From contig NZ_VIVK01000001.1 of NCBI RefSeq assembly GCF_007828865.1, forward strand, positions 3,844,001 through 3,908,000: a DNA stretch of 64,000 nucleotides. The letters are read 5' to 3'. Positions within the stretch are counted from its first letter, which is position 1. Every line of letters starts with the position of its first letter. This DNA is from Kribbella amoyensis (GTDB lineage: Bacteria > Actinomycetota > Actinomycetes > Propionibacteriales > Kribbellaceae). The translations under genes were made by a program, and so were the position numbers. The notes below the pieces were generated by a model. It was given only the letters and a program-made list of their open reading frames with translations. It was not told the origin of the DNA and searched no databases. Of this stretch, positions 24,849 to 34,225 are shown piece after piece.

Positions 24849-26450
24849 TCAGGTGGTGCGGTGGATGCCGGGGATGCCGTTGTAGACCTCGAAGGAAGCC
24901 GCGGTGAAGACCGGGTCGTCGTGGCGGGAGACCTTGTCGACGGCGCGGATGTCGGCGTGCAGGCGGTCCGCGTCAAGGTCGCACAGGACGTAGCCGCAGT
25001 GCAGGTCGGCCCACTTCAGTGACGGGTTGACCCGGCGCCGGACCTGGCGCGCCTCGTTCGCGGCCGGGTTGAAGTCTTGCGCGCTGGTGATCGACGTACT
25101 GGTGATCTCGGCGCCGATGACGCGTGAGGTCGGGTCGGTCGTGTCGGCCGAGATGTCGGAGACGTAGCTGCAGTGCACGTCGCCGGAGAGTACGACGAAG
25201 TTGGACGACGTACCGCGTGCCTGGGATGTGGCGACGGTGTCGAACAGCCGCTGCTGTCCAGCCTGGTAGCCGTCCCAGGTGCCGGGGGAGAAGGTGGCCG
25301 GTGTTTCGGGGTCGGCAGCGGTATTCAGCCGCGCCATCAGGATCTGCTGTGCTACCAGGTTCCAGCGGACCTGCTCGGCGCCGAAGCCTGCCGTGAACTA
25401 GCGCTCCTGCTCGGCCCCGAGGATCTCCCGGGCGGGATCGCGCCGTGGCCCCTGGTCGGCGGCGGCTCCGCCGGCGAGCTGGGGATCGCGGTACTGGCGC
25501 GTGTCGAGGACGTCGATCTGGGCCAGCCTGCCGTGCCGGAACCGTCGGTACAGGCGGGCGTCGGCGTCGCGCGGCGGCTGGGGCCAGCGGAGCGGGAGAA
25601 ACTCCCAGTAGGCCCGGTAGGCCGCGGCCCGGCGGTCGAGGTCGGGCGTACTCCACGACTCGTAGTCGTTGGCGACTTCGTGGTCGTCCCAGGACACGAT
25701 CCAGGGCATGCTGCTGTGGGCGGCGAGGAGGTCGGGATCCGTTCGGTACAAGGCATAGCGCAGCCGGTACTGGTCGAGGGACATCGTGGTGGGGACGACC
25801 TCGGCGGGCAGGTTCGGGTCGATGTGGCGCCCGACGGCGAGCTGCTGGACCGGGTACTCGTACAGGTAGTCGCCGACGAACAGCATCAGCTCGGCGTCCC
25901 GAGCGACGACGTCGGCCATCGTCTGGAAGTAGCCTGCGCGCCAGTTCTGGCAGGAGGCGACCGCGAAGCGCAGCGGGCGCGTCGATTGCCGTGGCGGCAT
26001 CGTTCGGGTCCGGCCGACCTCGCTGAGGTGACCGCCGGCGCGGAAGCGGTACCAGTACTCCCGGCCCGGGCGCAGACCGCGGACGTCGATGTGCACCGTG
26101 TGGGAGGTGTCGGGGCTGGTCGTCGTCGTACCGGAGCGGACTACGCGGTGGAAGCGTTCGTCCTCGGCGACCTGCCAGCCGACGCCGACCCGGGCGCCCG
26201 CGTCCAGGCCGCCGTTCGGCAGCAGTGGCGCCGGCGCGATCCGGGTCCAGATCACCACCGCGTCCTCCACCGGATCGCCCGAGGCGACGCCCTGTGTGAA
26301 CGGATACGGCAGTGCGCCGCCACTGCTCGCGGCGGCAGGCTGCGGCATCGCGAGGCCGAACGCGAGCCCGATGGCGCTGCCACCGGCGAGGCTGAGGAAC
26401 CGACGGCGATCCGTCGCGGGCAACGTCCGGAACGAAGTCCTGGCAGTCAT
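24849..26450 (-). pseudogene. phoD: PhoD-family alkaline phosphatase interrupted by one in-frame TAG
   Basis: Read through, the frame encodes 533 residues of a secreted PhoD-type phosphodiesterase/phosphatase. It has a Tat signal (TDRRRFLSLAGG), an N-terminal domain (YPFTQGVASGDP) and the metal-binding segments VGDYLYEYP, WDDHEVAND and SGDVHCSY. A single TAG at 25398-25400 (codon about 351) cuts it between EQER and FTAGF, where the family normally has Trp. TGG to TAG is one base change, and both halves are otherwise intact and in the same frame. It could be a recent nonsense mutation, a readthrough site or a sequence error. Start ATG 26450 was chosen just before the Tat motif. Confidence 0.85.
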
Positions 26451-26648
26451 GGCGCAGGACGCTAACAGCCCAACGACCACAGGAGAAGAGTTCGTAACGC
26501 AACGCGCCGTTAAAATCTCAAGATCAGATGGTGAATCTGAGGTCGTCTATCGCAGAGTGGCAGTTGGTTGGCGTCGGTCAGGTGCCAGGCGATGCGGTAC
26601 GTGGTCGCGCCGGTGGGGATCGCAGTGGTGGGGTGCGTTCGGGGTTGC

Positions 26649-27461
26649 TCAGGCCGTGGGCGGTTGGCGAGGGGGGATGGGTCGGAGAATCGCCTTGCGC
26701 TGCGGGGTTACCCGGGTGAGCAACTCTTCGGAGTACGTGTAGCCGTAGCGGGTTGTTGCCCACGAGGGGCCGTAGCGGTAGATCACTGCGCGGCGTTCAC
26801 CTGGGTTGGTGCGGGTCGACGCGCCGTGGGAGAGGCCGTCGCAGAACAACAGCGCATCTCCCTTGCGGAGGTGCACCTCGACGACCCCCGGCATGGTGTC
26901 CATGGGCGTGCGCCAGGTTGCGTAGTCCTCGAAGCACGGGTGCTGAAGGTTCGACTTGTGGCTCCCGGGGACGACAAGGGTGCCACCGTCTCCGACGCCG
27001 ATGTCGGTCAAGGCCATCAGGATGTTGACCTGCCCGCAGCGAAAGAGGCCGTTGTCGTAGCGATACTGCCCGCGAACAGCGCCGCGGTAGCCGCCGGAGT
27101 GCACCGGGAAGAAGCCACCGTGTTGCCGGATGGTGGCGAAGCACTCGTCGATGAACAGTCCTTCGACGTAGCTGTCCTGCTCACCACAGTAGCGGCGCAC
27201 GTGGCCGAGCCACGACGGGTGATCGATAAGCCGTTCGAACGCGCTGCCGCCTTCGACGATGTTCTGCAGTTCCAGGCCCGCGTCTCCGGGGTTGTTGTCG
27301 ACGCGCTGCACGTTGCCGAACCAGGCCTGCGGCTGCAGGCGGGGAAGCGCGTCCAGGGCGGTGTTGAGATCGTCGACCAGGTCGGGTTCCAGAGCTTGTT
27401 CCAGAACCAAGTAGCCGCGCAGGTCGAAGAGATAGTCATCCAGTTCCGTCGGGGTGGCCAT
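26649..27461 (-). CDS. Phytanoyl-CoA dioxygenase (PhyH)-family protein
   Basis: A 270-residue protein of the Fe(II)/2-oxoglutarate oxygenase PhyH group. The diagnostic core is INILMALTDIG-VGDGGTLVVPGSHKSN, with a C-terminal HGASTRTNPGERRAVIYRY that supplies the distal His and the Arg for oxoglutarate. The first metal His is probably in FPVHSGGY, where the third position is Gly and not the usual Asp/Glu. GGAGACCCTCCC precedes ATG 27461. It is divergent from an AraC regulator, which likely controls it. Substrate unknown. Confidence 0.82.
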   Translation of the reverse strand: MATPTELDDYLFDLRGYLVLEQALEPDLVDDLNTALDALPRLQPQAWFGNVQRVDNNPGDAGLELQNIVEGGSAFERLIDHPSWLGHVRRYCGEQDSYVEGLFIDECFATIRQHGGFFPVHSGGYRGAVRGQYRYDNGLFRCGQVNILMALTDIGVGDGGTLVVPGSHKSNLQHPCFEDYATWRTPMDTMPGVVEVHLRKGDALLFCDGLSHGASTRTNPGERRAVIYRYGPSWATTRYGYTYSEELLTRVTPQRKAILRPIPPRQPPTA

Positions 27462-27574
27462 GGGAGGGTCTCCTTGCACATGGTGTTCGATCTCCTTGAC
27501 TGTAAGAAGGACAGGTCGCCGCTCGCATCTCGTGTGGTGGCCAGCTTGTTCTCATTCCATGCGCAGGGGGCTCG

Positions 27575-28477
27575 TTGATGATCGATGATGTTCTGCCGTC
27601 CGACGGGCTGCTGTTCGCGCGCCGCGATCGTGTCGAGGTCATGACTGTCGCGCACCGGCATCGGGGAGTGGAGCTCAACCTGGTCGTCGACGGCACCGCG
27701 GTCTACCTGCTCGACCGGCACCGCTATCACCTCGGGCCCGGCACTTTGGTCTGGTTGTTTCCGGGCCAGGGCCATCTGTTCATGGACGCGTCGCCCGGGT
27801 ACCGGGACTGGCTCTGCGTCTTCGACCCCGCAGCGCTCGGATTGGATGGCGCAACTGGCTGGACCCGGCCCTTGTATGCCGCCGATCCGCCGGGCGTCTT
27901 CGTGCGACGGCTGGGTGTCGACCAGTTCGCCGGCCTGGACACCCTGTTTCGCCAGGTTGAGGCCGCCGTGCACGCCGAGGTCGGTTTCGCCGGGCGCCGC
28001 TATGCGATCCTCGCGGCCTGGGAGGCGTTCCAAGCGGCTCCGAGGACCGTGCCGGACAGCGTGGTACATCCAGCTGTGGCCGAGGCTGCCGCCCTGCTCC
28101 GTGATTCAACCGCACCGCCGACGGTTCCGATGCTGGCGCGCGCGGTCGATCTGACCCCTGCCCACTTGAGCCGCCTGTTCGCCCGGCAGATGGGCATGAG
28201 TATCACGCAGTTCCGTAACGAGCATCGGTTCCGCCGCTTCCTGAACCTGTACGGCACCGGTCAGGCGATCACGATGCTCGAGGCGGCGCTCGAGGCCGGC
28301 TTCGGGAGCTATGCGCAGTTCCATCGCATCGCCCGATCGCTGACCGGGCTGACGCCGGCCGACTACCTGCGCAAACACAGACGAGCTTCAGCGGACGATC
28401 ATGCTCGCCCGGATCCAGATGGACCGGCCGACCAGCGCCGTGGCAACTGTCCCGTCAAGCCAACACGGACTGCGTGA
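27575..28477 (+). CDS. AraC-family transcriptional regulator
   Basis: A 300-residue regulator with an N-terminal cupin ligand-binding domain (HRHRGVELNLVVDGTAVYLL) and a C-terminal AraC DNA-binding domain. The first helix-turn-helix is DLTPAHLSRLFARQMGMS, the second ALEAGFGSYAQFHRIARSLTG, ending in TPADYLRKHRR. AGGGGG lies before the ATG. It is divergent from the PhyH gene with a 113-base gap. The cupin domain suggests a sugar or other small ligand. Confidence 0.9.
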   Translation: MMIDDVLPSDGLLFARRDRVEVMTVAHRHRGVELNLVVDGTAVYLLDRHRYHLGPGTLVWLFPGQGHLFMDASPGYRDWLCVFDPAALGLDGATGWTRPLYAADPPGVFVRRLGVDQFAGLDTLFRQVEAAVHAEVGFAGRRYAILAAWEAFQAAPRTVPDSVVHPAVAEAAALLRDSTAPPTVPMLARAVDLTPAHLSRLFARQMGMSITQFRNEHRFRRFLNLYGTGQAITMLEAALEAGFGSYAQFHRIARSLTGLTPADYLRKHRRASADDHARPDPDGPADQRRGNCPVKPTRTA

Positions 28478-28659
28478 GGATCGCGACTGTCGTCTGACTT
28501 TGCCTCGGCATTGTCGCTCAGCACGAGGCCGGGATGGTCGGTGTCGGCGACGACCAGGACCTGGGAGCAGACGCGATCCGCCTACGGTGGTGAGGTTGCA
28601 CTGCTCATCCACGCCGTGCGGCCGCGGCCGGACGGGGTAGCGGGCGCCGAAGGTTCTGA

Positions 28660-29382
28660 CTATCGTGCCTTGCCGCTGGGACGTTTCGCCGCAGCCGAGC
28701 TTGCGGTGTCGACGATGGACTGATCGATCAGTGCTGCCATCGCGGTGCGTGCCGCGCGTGGGCGCTTGTTGCGCACGGCAAGCAGTACCTTGGCGTGCAA
28801 GTCGACTGCCTTGGAGTCGAGGCTGCCGTGCGTGTATCGGTCCCGGAGTCGCATGCCGGCCTCGATGACTGTCGCCATGCGGGTCAACAACTCGTTGTGC
28901 GCCGCGTCCAGCAGCGCGTTGTGGAATGCGAAGTCGGCCTCGACCTGCGCTGTCGCGTCGGGCCCGATGGAAGCGGACAGGGCGGCCAAAGCATCTTCGA
29001 GGTCCGCGAGGTCTCGATCGGTACGCCGGGTCGCGGCCAGTGATGCAGCCATCGGCTCCACCATCAGACGCACTTCGGCGAGTTCGGTGAGGAAGGTGTC
29101 GTCGACGGCTGAGTCGAAGCGCCAGCGCAACACATCCGGGTCGAGCAGGTTCCACTGTCGGCGCGGTGTGACGAAGGTGCCGCGTCGGGGCCTGGCATCG
29201 ACCAGACCTTTGGCCATCAGAACCCGGAGGGCCTCACGCACAGCAGTGCGGCTCGCGCTGAACTGCTTTCCCAGGTCGATCGGGTCGAGATCATGACCTG
29301 GTTCTATCTGACCGGTGACGATGGACACGCCGAGGTTGCTGACCACGCGTGCATGGGCTCCGCTCTGGCGACTACCGGTCAT
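28660..29382 (-). CDS. GntR/FadR-family regulator (paralogue 1)
   Basis: A 240-residue regulator. The GntR winged helix holds LGKQFSASRTAVREALRVL and GLVDARPRRGTFV. An FCD-type all-helical effector domain follows (EVRLMVEPMAASLAA, then DFAFHNALLDAAHNELL with metal-ligand-like Asp/His). I start at ATG 29382, giving the usual FadR length; ATG 29403 would add seven residues. It is a tandem paralogue of the next regulator. Together they stand at the edge of the galactan locus and are the likely readers of the AGTATGAY motif. Confidence 0.9.
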   Translation of the reverse strand: MTGSRQSGAHARVVSNLGVSIVTGQIEPGHDLDPIDLGKQFSASRTAVREALRVLMAKGLVDARPRRGTFVTPRRQWNLLDPDVLRWRFDSAVDDTFLTELAEVRLMVEPMAASLAATRRTDRDLADLEDALAALSASIGPDATAQVEADFAFHNALLDAAHNELLTRMATVIEAGMRLRDRYTHGSLDSKAVDLHAKVLLAVRNKRPRAARTAMAALIDQSIVDTASSAAAKRPSGKAR

Positions 29383-29418
29383 GCGCGCATCATGCCACGG
29401 CATCCGTCGGGGGCACCG

Positions 29419-30120
29419 TCATGACGCGTCCTTGGCAATCTCCACGTCGTCGATAGATTTCTCGACCAGGGATCGCATTGCGGCCTCGGCCGCTTTCGGT
29501 CGCTGTTTGCGGACTGCCAGCAGGACCTCGGCGTGCTTGTCAGCGGATTCGGTCGTCAGCATGCTGTGGACGAATTGGTCACGCAGCCGCAGTCCGACCT
29601 CGATGACCACCGACATCTGCAGCAAGAGTTCGTTGTGGGCCGCCAGCAACATGGCATCGTGGAACGCGAGGTCGGCCGTCACATGATCTTCGGCGGCTCC
29701 TCCGGCTGCCCGGCGCATCGCGGTGAGTGCGTCCTCGAGATCTGCCAGGTCTCGATCGGTTCGGCGTATCGCGGCCAGTCGGGCTGCCGTCGGTTCGACC
29801 GTGAGGCGCACTTCGCCCAGTTCGTCGAGGAAATGACCGTCGACGCGATCAGCGAATCGCCACCGGAGTACGTCGGCGTCCAGAAGCGACCATTGCTCGC
29901 GGGGCGCCACGAAGGTTCCCCGCCGTGGCCGGGCGCCGACCAGCCCCTTCGCGGACAGCACACGCAAGGCCTCTCGAACCGCGGTCCGGCTCACTCCGAA
30001 CTGGGCTTCGAGCGCGACAGTGTCCAGATTCGCGTCGGGATCGAGTCGGCCAGTGACGATCGACGTCCCGAGGCTGGTCACGAGGCGATCGTGCGCTCGA
30101 GCGCGCGGGTGCTCCGTCAT
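29419..30120 (-). CDS. GntR/FadR-family regulator (paralogue 2)
   Basis: A 233-residue regulator very like its downstream neighbour: SIVTGRLDP, SRTAVREALRVL, ARPRRGTFV, VLRWRF and RRTDRDLADLEDAL are shared almost word for word. The FCD domain contains DLAFHDAMLLAAHNELL. It is divergent from the GH/GH35 genes across a 274-base control region. This position and the family (which includes DgoR of galactonate metabolism) suggest a galactonate- or galactose-derived effector; this is inference. Start ATG 30120 chosen over 30132. Confidence 0.9.
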   Translation of the reverse strand: MTEHPRARAHDRLVTSLGTSIVTGRLDPDANLDTVALEAQFGVSRTAVREALRVLSAKGLVGARPRRGTFVAPREQWSLLDADVLRWRFADRVDGHFLDELGEVRLTVEPTAARLAAIRRTDRDLADLEDALTAMRRAAGGAAEDHVTADLAFHDAMLLAAHNELLLQMSVVIEVGLRLRDQFVHSMLTTESADKHAEVLLAVRKQRPKAAEAAMRSLVEKSIDDVEIAKDAS

Positions 30121-30162
30121 GGGCCGAATCATGTCATGTCCAAGGCGCCAGGTCGAAGATTT

Positions 30163-30174
30163 AGTATGACTTAT
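30163..30174 (+). promoter_or_regulatory. GntR-type operator candidate, site 1
   Basis: AGTATGACTTAT. The exact 12-mer recurs in opposite orientation at 30336-30347. It lies 43 bases upstream of the GntR gene at 29419-30120 and so could mediate its autoregulation. Confidence 0.55.
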
Positions 30175-30318
30175 CCGTCGATTAGTGCGTTTCGTGGGCC
30201 GACGATCCGCAAGGTGTCGTGCTATCCATCTGGTTGACAGGTTGAATGGTCAACTTGTTGGTGCCGTTCCTGAGGCACCCGTATGCGCCGCACGCCGGGC
30301 CGGTTGCCTGGACTTTTG

Positions 30319-30347
30319 GTATGACAAGCTCCAGAATAAGTCATACT
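30319..30347. promoter_or_regulatory. GntR-type operator candidate, sites 2 and 3
   Basis: GTATGAC at 30320-30326 and its reverse complement GTCATAC at 30340-30346 make an inverted repeat; the right site is the full AGTATGACTTAT on the minus strand. It lies about 50 bases before the start of the GH gene at 30395, a fitting place for repression. Confidence 0.6.
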
Positions 30348-30394
30348 GTTGGCTTGATCATCTCAACCGCATGCCGGAGAGGACGCTGTGCTCC

Positions 30395-31672
30395 ATGCCA
30401 GTCCCCATTCCTGACCACCTGCCCGAGAAGCTCACGATCACGCTCTGGGACTTCTCGTGGTACACCCGGACCGGCCACGGCGAGCCGTTCCACGATCTCG
30501 ACCGGGCGTTCGCCGAGGCGGTCGACCGCGGGTACAACACCGTGCGCATCTGTGCGATGCCTTTCCTGCTCTTCGGATCCGGCCTCGATACCTCCGCGCT
30601 GCGGCTGACGCGGCTCGGCGGCGAGTACGCCCAGCGCACCCGGTGGTACGACGTCGGTGCGGATGCCGTTCTGGACGGACGTGCGCATCTGATCCAGCTG
30701 TTCGAGGCGGCGGCGCGGCACGACTGCTTCGTGATCTTGTCGAGTTGGGAGTATCAGCAGAGCCCGGCGTTCCTCGCGGACTCGTCGTGGTACGACGCCT
30801 TGGCGGCCGTTCCGCCGGCGGAACGGCCGACCGCACTGGCCGATGCCCTGGCCGAGATGATCCGGTTCCTCGCCGAGCACGGTCTCGATCACCGAGTGGC
30901 GTTCACCGAGATCCACAACGAGGTTCAGGCGGGCCACCTCACTGACGACGTGCCGGACGGTGTCGACACTGTCGTTGCCTTGCGCCCTCGATTGGAAGCG
31001 GCGATCGACCACTTCCACCGTCAGGTGCCGAACCGTCCTGTGGCAGCGAACTATTCACGGGTGCCGGTGGGCAGCATGCGAGGGCTGCCGCGGAACGCCG
31101 ATGTGGCCGTCTTCCATCCGTACGTCTACGGGGTGCTCGAGGAGCTGTACGAGACGTTCGCGGTGCGTCGGCCGGACCGAGAGTTCCCCGAGGCGCGGGC
31201 GCGGAGCGAGCTGCTGCGCGACGATGCACCCTCGCCGGAGGCGTGGGAACTTCCTGCCGACGCACGCTGGCGACTGAAGGCGACAGTCGTGCCACAGCGT
31301 GAGGTCTATGTGCACGACTGGTGCGACGCGCAGAAGTTCGACCGGTGGCTCTACAGCCGCTACGCAGGCTATGCATCCCAGATGCGTGCCGTCATGGAGG
31401 CATGGATGCTGTCGGCCTCTGACTGGGCGGCGGAGCATGAGGTGCCGCTCGTCTTCGGCGAGGGCTGGGTCGGCTACACCCCGCTCCTCTCCGAGTTCGA
31501 AGGTGGGCCGATCGGGGCGCAGGTGTGCCGCGACGCCGTACAACGCGCCGGCCAGCTCGGAGCCTGGGGCGCGGTGGTCTGCTCCAATGCGGCTCCGCAC
31601 CACCCGATGTGGGACGACCTCGACCTTCAGGTACAGATCAACACCGACTTCAAGAAGGGATCGTCCCGATGA
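30395..31672 (+). CDS. Cellulase-like glycoside hydrolase (clan GH-A, cytoplasmic)
   Basis: A 425-residue predicted (beta/alpha)8 glycosidase without signal peptide. Expected GH-A residues are Glu176 in FTEIHNEVQ (acid/base) and Glu356 in VFGEGWVGY (nucleophile); HPYVYG lies between them. It resembles proteins usually named cellulase-like. Start is ATG 30395; ATG 30371 in the same frame is possible. It overlaps the GH35 gene by ATGA, so the two act together, presumably on imported galacto-oligosaccharides. Confidence 0.8.
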   Translation: MPVPIPDHLPEKLTITLWDFSWYTRTGHGEPFHDLDRAFAEAVDRGYNTVRICAMPFLLFGSGLDTSALRLTRLGGEYAQRTRWYDVGADAVLDGRAHLIQLFEAAARHDCFVILSSWEYQQSPAFLADSSWYDALAAVPPAERPTALADALAEMIRFLAEHGLDHRVAFTEIHNEVQAGHLTDDVPDGVDTVVALRPRLEAAIDHFHRQVPNRPVAANYSRVPVGSMRGLPRNADVAVFHPYVYGVLEELYETFAVRRPDREFPEARARSELLRDDAPSPEAWELPADARWRLKATVVPQREVYVHDWCDAQKFDRWLYSRYAGYASQMRAVMEAWMLSASDWAAEHEVPLVFGEGWVGYTPLLSEFEGGPIGAQVCRDAVQRAGQLGAWGAVVCSNAAPHHPMWDDLDLQVQINTDFKKGSSR

Positions 31673-34056
31673 GCGGAGCGGTGCGCACCCACAGCGTCAA
31701 GGTCGGCGCTCCCGAGCCGGCTCTGACGGGTCACCTGCGACTGGGCGGCAGGTCGAAGTCGGGGAGCGAGATCTCGGTCGACAGCCGCAGCCTGTGGCGC
31801 GACGGGACGCCCTGGTTTCCGGTGATGGGGGAGTTTCATTACTCCCGATACCCGCGGGCGGAGTGGGAGTCCGAACTGAGGAAGATAAAGGCAGGCGGCA
31901 TCACGATCGTCGGCGCCTATGTCTTCTGGATCCTGCACGAGGAACGGAAGGGCGTTTACCGGTGGGATGGCGACCGGGACCTGCGCAGGTTCGTCGAGCT
32001 GTGCCACCAGGTGGGCCTCGAAGTCGTCGCTCGCATCGGTCCCTGGGGGCATGGCGAGGCGCGCAATGGGGCCTTCCCGGACTGGCTCATGGACCTCGAC
32101 CTGGAGGCGCGCACGGACGATCCGCGCTACCTCGCCATCGTGCGGCCGTGGTACAGCGAGATCGCCCGGCAACTGGAAGGTCTGTTCTGGCTGGACGGCG
32201 GGCCTGTGGTCGCCGTCCAGATCGAGAACGAGCTCTACGATCAGCCGGAGCATCTGCGGACGCTCAAGCGCATGGCGAAGGACGTCGGCTTCGACGTTCC
32301 GATCTGGACCGTGACCGGCTGGGGACGCGCGGACATTCCTCGCGACGAGTTCATCCCTCTGTTCGGTGGGTATCCCGAGGCGGCGTGGGACGAGCACGAC
32401 GCCGGCTGGGCGAAGCAGAGCCGGCTGCACTTCTTCTTCACCCACGTCCGCGACGATTTCACGATCGGATCCGACCTGCGGCAGGAGGGCGGATCCGCGG
32501 CCGATTCGATGGCCGACACGGGAGGGGGCGGAGCGATCGGTGGCAACACCGAAGGAGCCACGGGACCAGAGTTGGAACGGTATCCGTTCGCGACGTGCGA
32601 GCTGGGCGGCGGGATGTACACCGCCTACCATCGCCGGCCGCGGATCGCCGCCGACGACATCGCAGCGATCTCGCTGGTGAAGCTTGGCTCAGGGTCGACG
32701 TGGCAGGGCTACTACATGTACCACGGCGGCACCCAGGTGATCGGTGAGCTGTCGACAACCCAGGAATCACACGCCACCGGCTACCCCAATGACCTGCCGC
32801 TGCTCACGTACGACTTCCAGGCACCACTGTCGGAGTACGGGCAAGTGCGGCCCTCGTTCGCCGCACTGAGGCAGCACGCGACTTGGATCGCGGCCGAGGG
32901 CTCGAAGCTCGCGCGGATGGTGACGACGCTGCCGGACGACGCTCCTACAGACCCGGAGAACCGCGCGGCCTTGCGGTGGGCAGTCCGTTCGGACGGGGAC
33001 TCCGGGTACCTGTTCGTCAACAATCATCAGCCGGTCGAACACCTCGCCGAGCAGGCAGGCATCCGGTTCGAGGTAGCCGGTCTCGGTGCGGACGCGATCA
33101 CCATCCCGACCGCGGGGTGCGACATCCCAAGTGGTGCCTACTTCGCGTGGCCATTGCGTCTCGACATCTCTGGAGCTCGCTTGTCGGCGTCTGCTCAGGT
33201 CGTCGCGCGCACTCAGGTCGGTGATCGCGATGCGCTCGTCTTGGCTGCTGTGGACGGGAGTCCGATCGAGCTGCAGGTGGAGGGTGGTTCCGTGCGGGAT
33301 CTGCCCGAAGGCGCCTCGGTCCGCGAGCGCTCAGGCCTGGTTACTGTCACGCAGTTGACGGCCGGATTGGACTGCAAGGTCACCATCGCGGGTCCTCAAG
33401 GGGCCACTGACGTCTACGTCCTCGCCGCACCTGACCGACTTTGTGTCAGCGTGGTCGACAGAGAGGTCTATCGCAGCGCGGATCCGGTCGTTTCGTTCTC
33501 CGGCGGACCGCGGGTGGTGACGACCTCGGAGCGGGTGACCGTGCACCAGCTCACCGACGAGGGGTGGCGAGGGATCGAGCTGCAGGGAGCGTCGGCAGAT
33601 CAAGTCGTGGCGTCGCGGGCGGTGCGCAGTGCCGGCCCACCACGGGACATTCCTCGGGGCGGCTCACTGGGGCGCGCCTCGGCGCCGGTCGACGAGGATT
33701 TCGCAGCGGCGGCAGAGTGGCATCTCGATACCTCGGAGCTCGCGGCGTTCGTCGACAACGACGAGCACGACGGCGATGTACTGCTGCGGATCGACTACCT
33801 GGGTGATGTAGCGCGGCTGTATGCCGGCGATCGGTTGCTGGCGGATCATTTCTGGTACGGGCCGGCCTGGGAGGTGGGGCTCGACCGCCTCGGCAGAGAG
33901 GTGCTTCGCGATGGTCTGCGCCTCTTGGTCCTCCCCCTGGCAGAGGGGCCGCCCATCTATCTGTCGCCCGGGGAGGTTCCGCACTATGAATCAGGTGTCG
34001 CGCTGGACCTGCGAGGCGTCACGGCGTTTCGGCGTGTGACGGTTCCGGTCGCGTAG
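31669..34056 (+). CDS. Beta-galactosidase, GH35
   Basis: A 795-residue intracellular retaining beta-galactosidase. The GH35 signature GGPVVAVQIENEL contains the acid/base Glu188, and Glu311 in ATCELGGG is the likely nucleophile. EFHYSRYPRAEWE near the N-terminus is typical. C-terminal beta domains extend to the end (STWQGYYMYHGGTQ, then DILRID-type repeats). Coupled to the upstream GH by ATGA. Together with the secreted GH53 endo-galactanase and the importer at 37.5 kb it completes galactan breakdown to galactose. Confidence 0.92.
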   Translation: MSGAVRTHSVKVGAPEPALTGHLRLGGRSKSGSEISVDSRSLWRDGTPWFPVMGEFHYSRYPRAEWESELRKIKAGGITIVGAYVFWILHEERKGVYRWDGDRDLRRFVELCHQVGLEVVARIGPWGHGEARNGAFPDWLMDLDLEARTDDPRYLAIVRPWYSEIARQLEGLFWLDGGPVVAVQIENELYDQPEHLRTLKRMAKDVGFDVPIWTVTGWGRADIPRDEFIPLFGGYPEAAWDEHDAGWAKQSRLHFFFTHVRDDFTIGSDLRQEGGSAADSMADTGGGGAIGGNTEGATGPELERYPFATCELGGGMYTAYHRRPRIAADDIAAISLVKLGSGSTWQGYYMYHGGTQVIGELSTTQESHATGYPNDLPLLTYDFQAPLSEYGQVRPSFAALRQHATWIAAEGSKLARMVTTLPDDAPTDPENRAALRWAVRSDGDSGYLFVNNHQPVEHLAEQAGIRFEVAGLGADAITIPTAGCDIPSGAYFAWPLRLDISGARLSASAQVVARTQVGDRDALVLAAVDGSPIELQVEGGSVRDLPEGASVRERSGLVTVTQLTAGLDCKVTIAGPQGATDVYVLAAPDRLCVSVVDREVYRSADPVVSFSGGPRVVTTSERVTVHQLTDEGWRGIELQGASADQVVASRAVRSAGPPRDIPRGGSLGRASAPVDEDFAAAAEWHLDTSELAAFVDNDEHDGDVLLRIDYLGDVARLYAGDRLLADHFWYGPAWEVGLDRLGREVLRDGLRLLVLPLAEGPPIYLSPGEVPHYESGVALDLRGVTAFRRVTVPVA

Positions 34057-34092
34057 GAGCTATGCATGGCCCGGAAAGATCTCAGTTAAAAC

Positions 34093-34119
34093 AGTAATAC
34101 TATTATCTTAACTCGTACT
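34093..34119. promoter_or_regulatory. GntR-type operator candidates upstream of the dehydratase gene
   Basis: AGTAATACTATT at 34093-34104 and, on the minus strand, AGTACGAGTTAA at 34119-34108 resemble the AGTATGAYTTAT motif. They sit in an unusually AT-rich island about 110 bases before the D-galactonate dehydratase start. Confidence 0.45.
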
Positions 34120-34225
34120 ATAAAGCGCGAGATTGTTGCAGCACCGATCCGCTGGATCCTTGAGGAGACCGCGTGCCTACCGCCTGCCGCTCTACCGTGC
34201 GCCGACCCCACCCTGAGGGCGCGCT

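Noticed and set aside
24849..25337. Separate small gene of 162 residues
   Set aside because: It is the in-frame C-terminal part of the PhoD gene and lacks a ribosome site.
28388..29155. Minus-strand frame across the AraC 3' end and GntR gene
   Set aside because: Arg-rich shadow in another frame of the GntR gene, without motifs.
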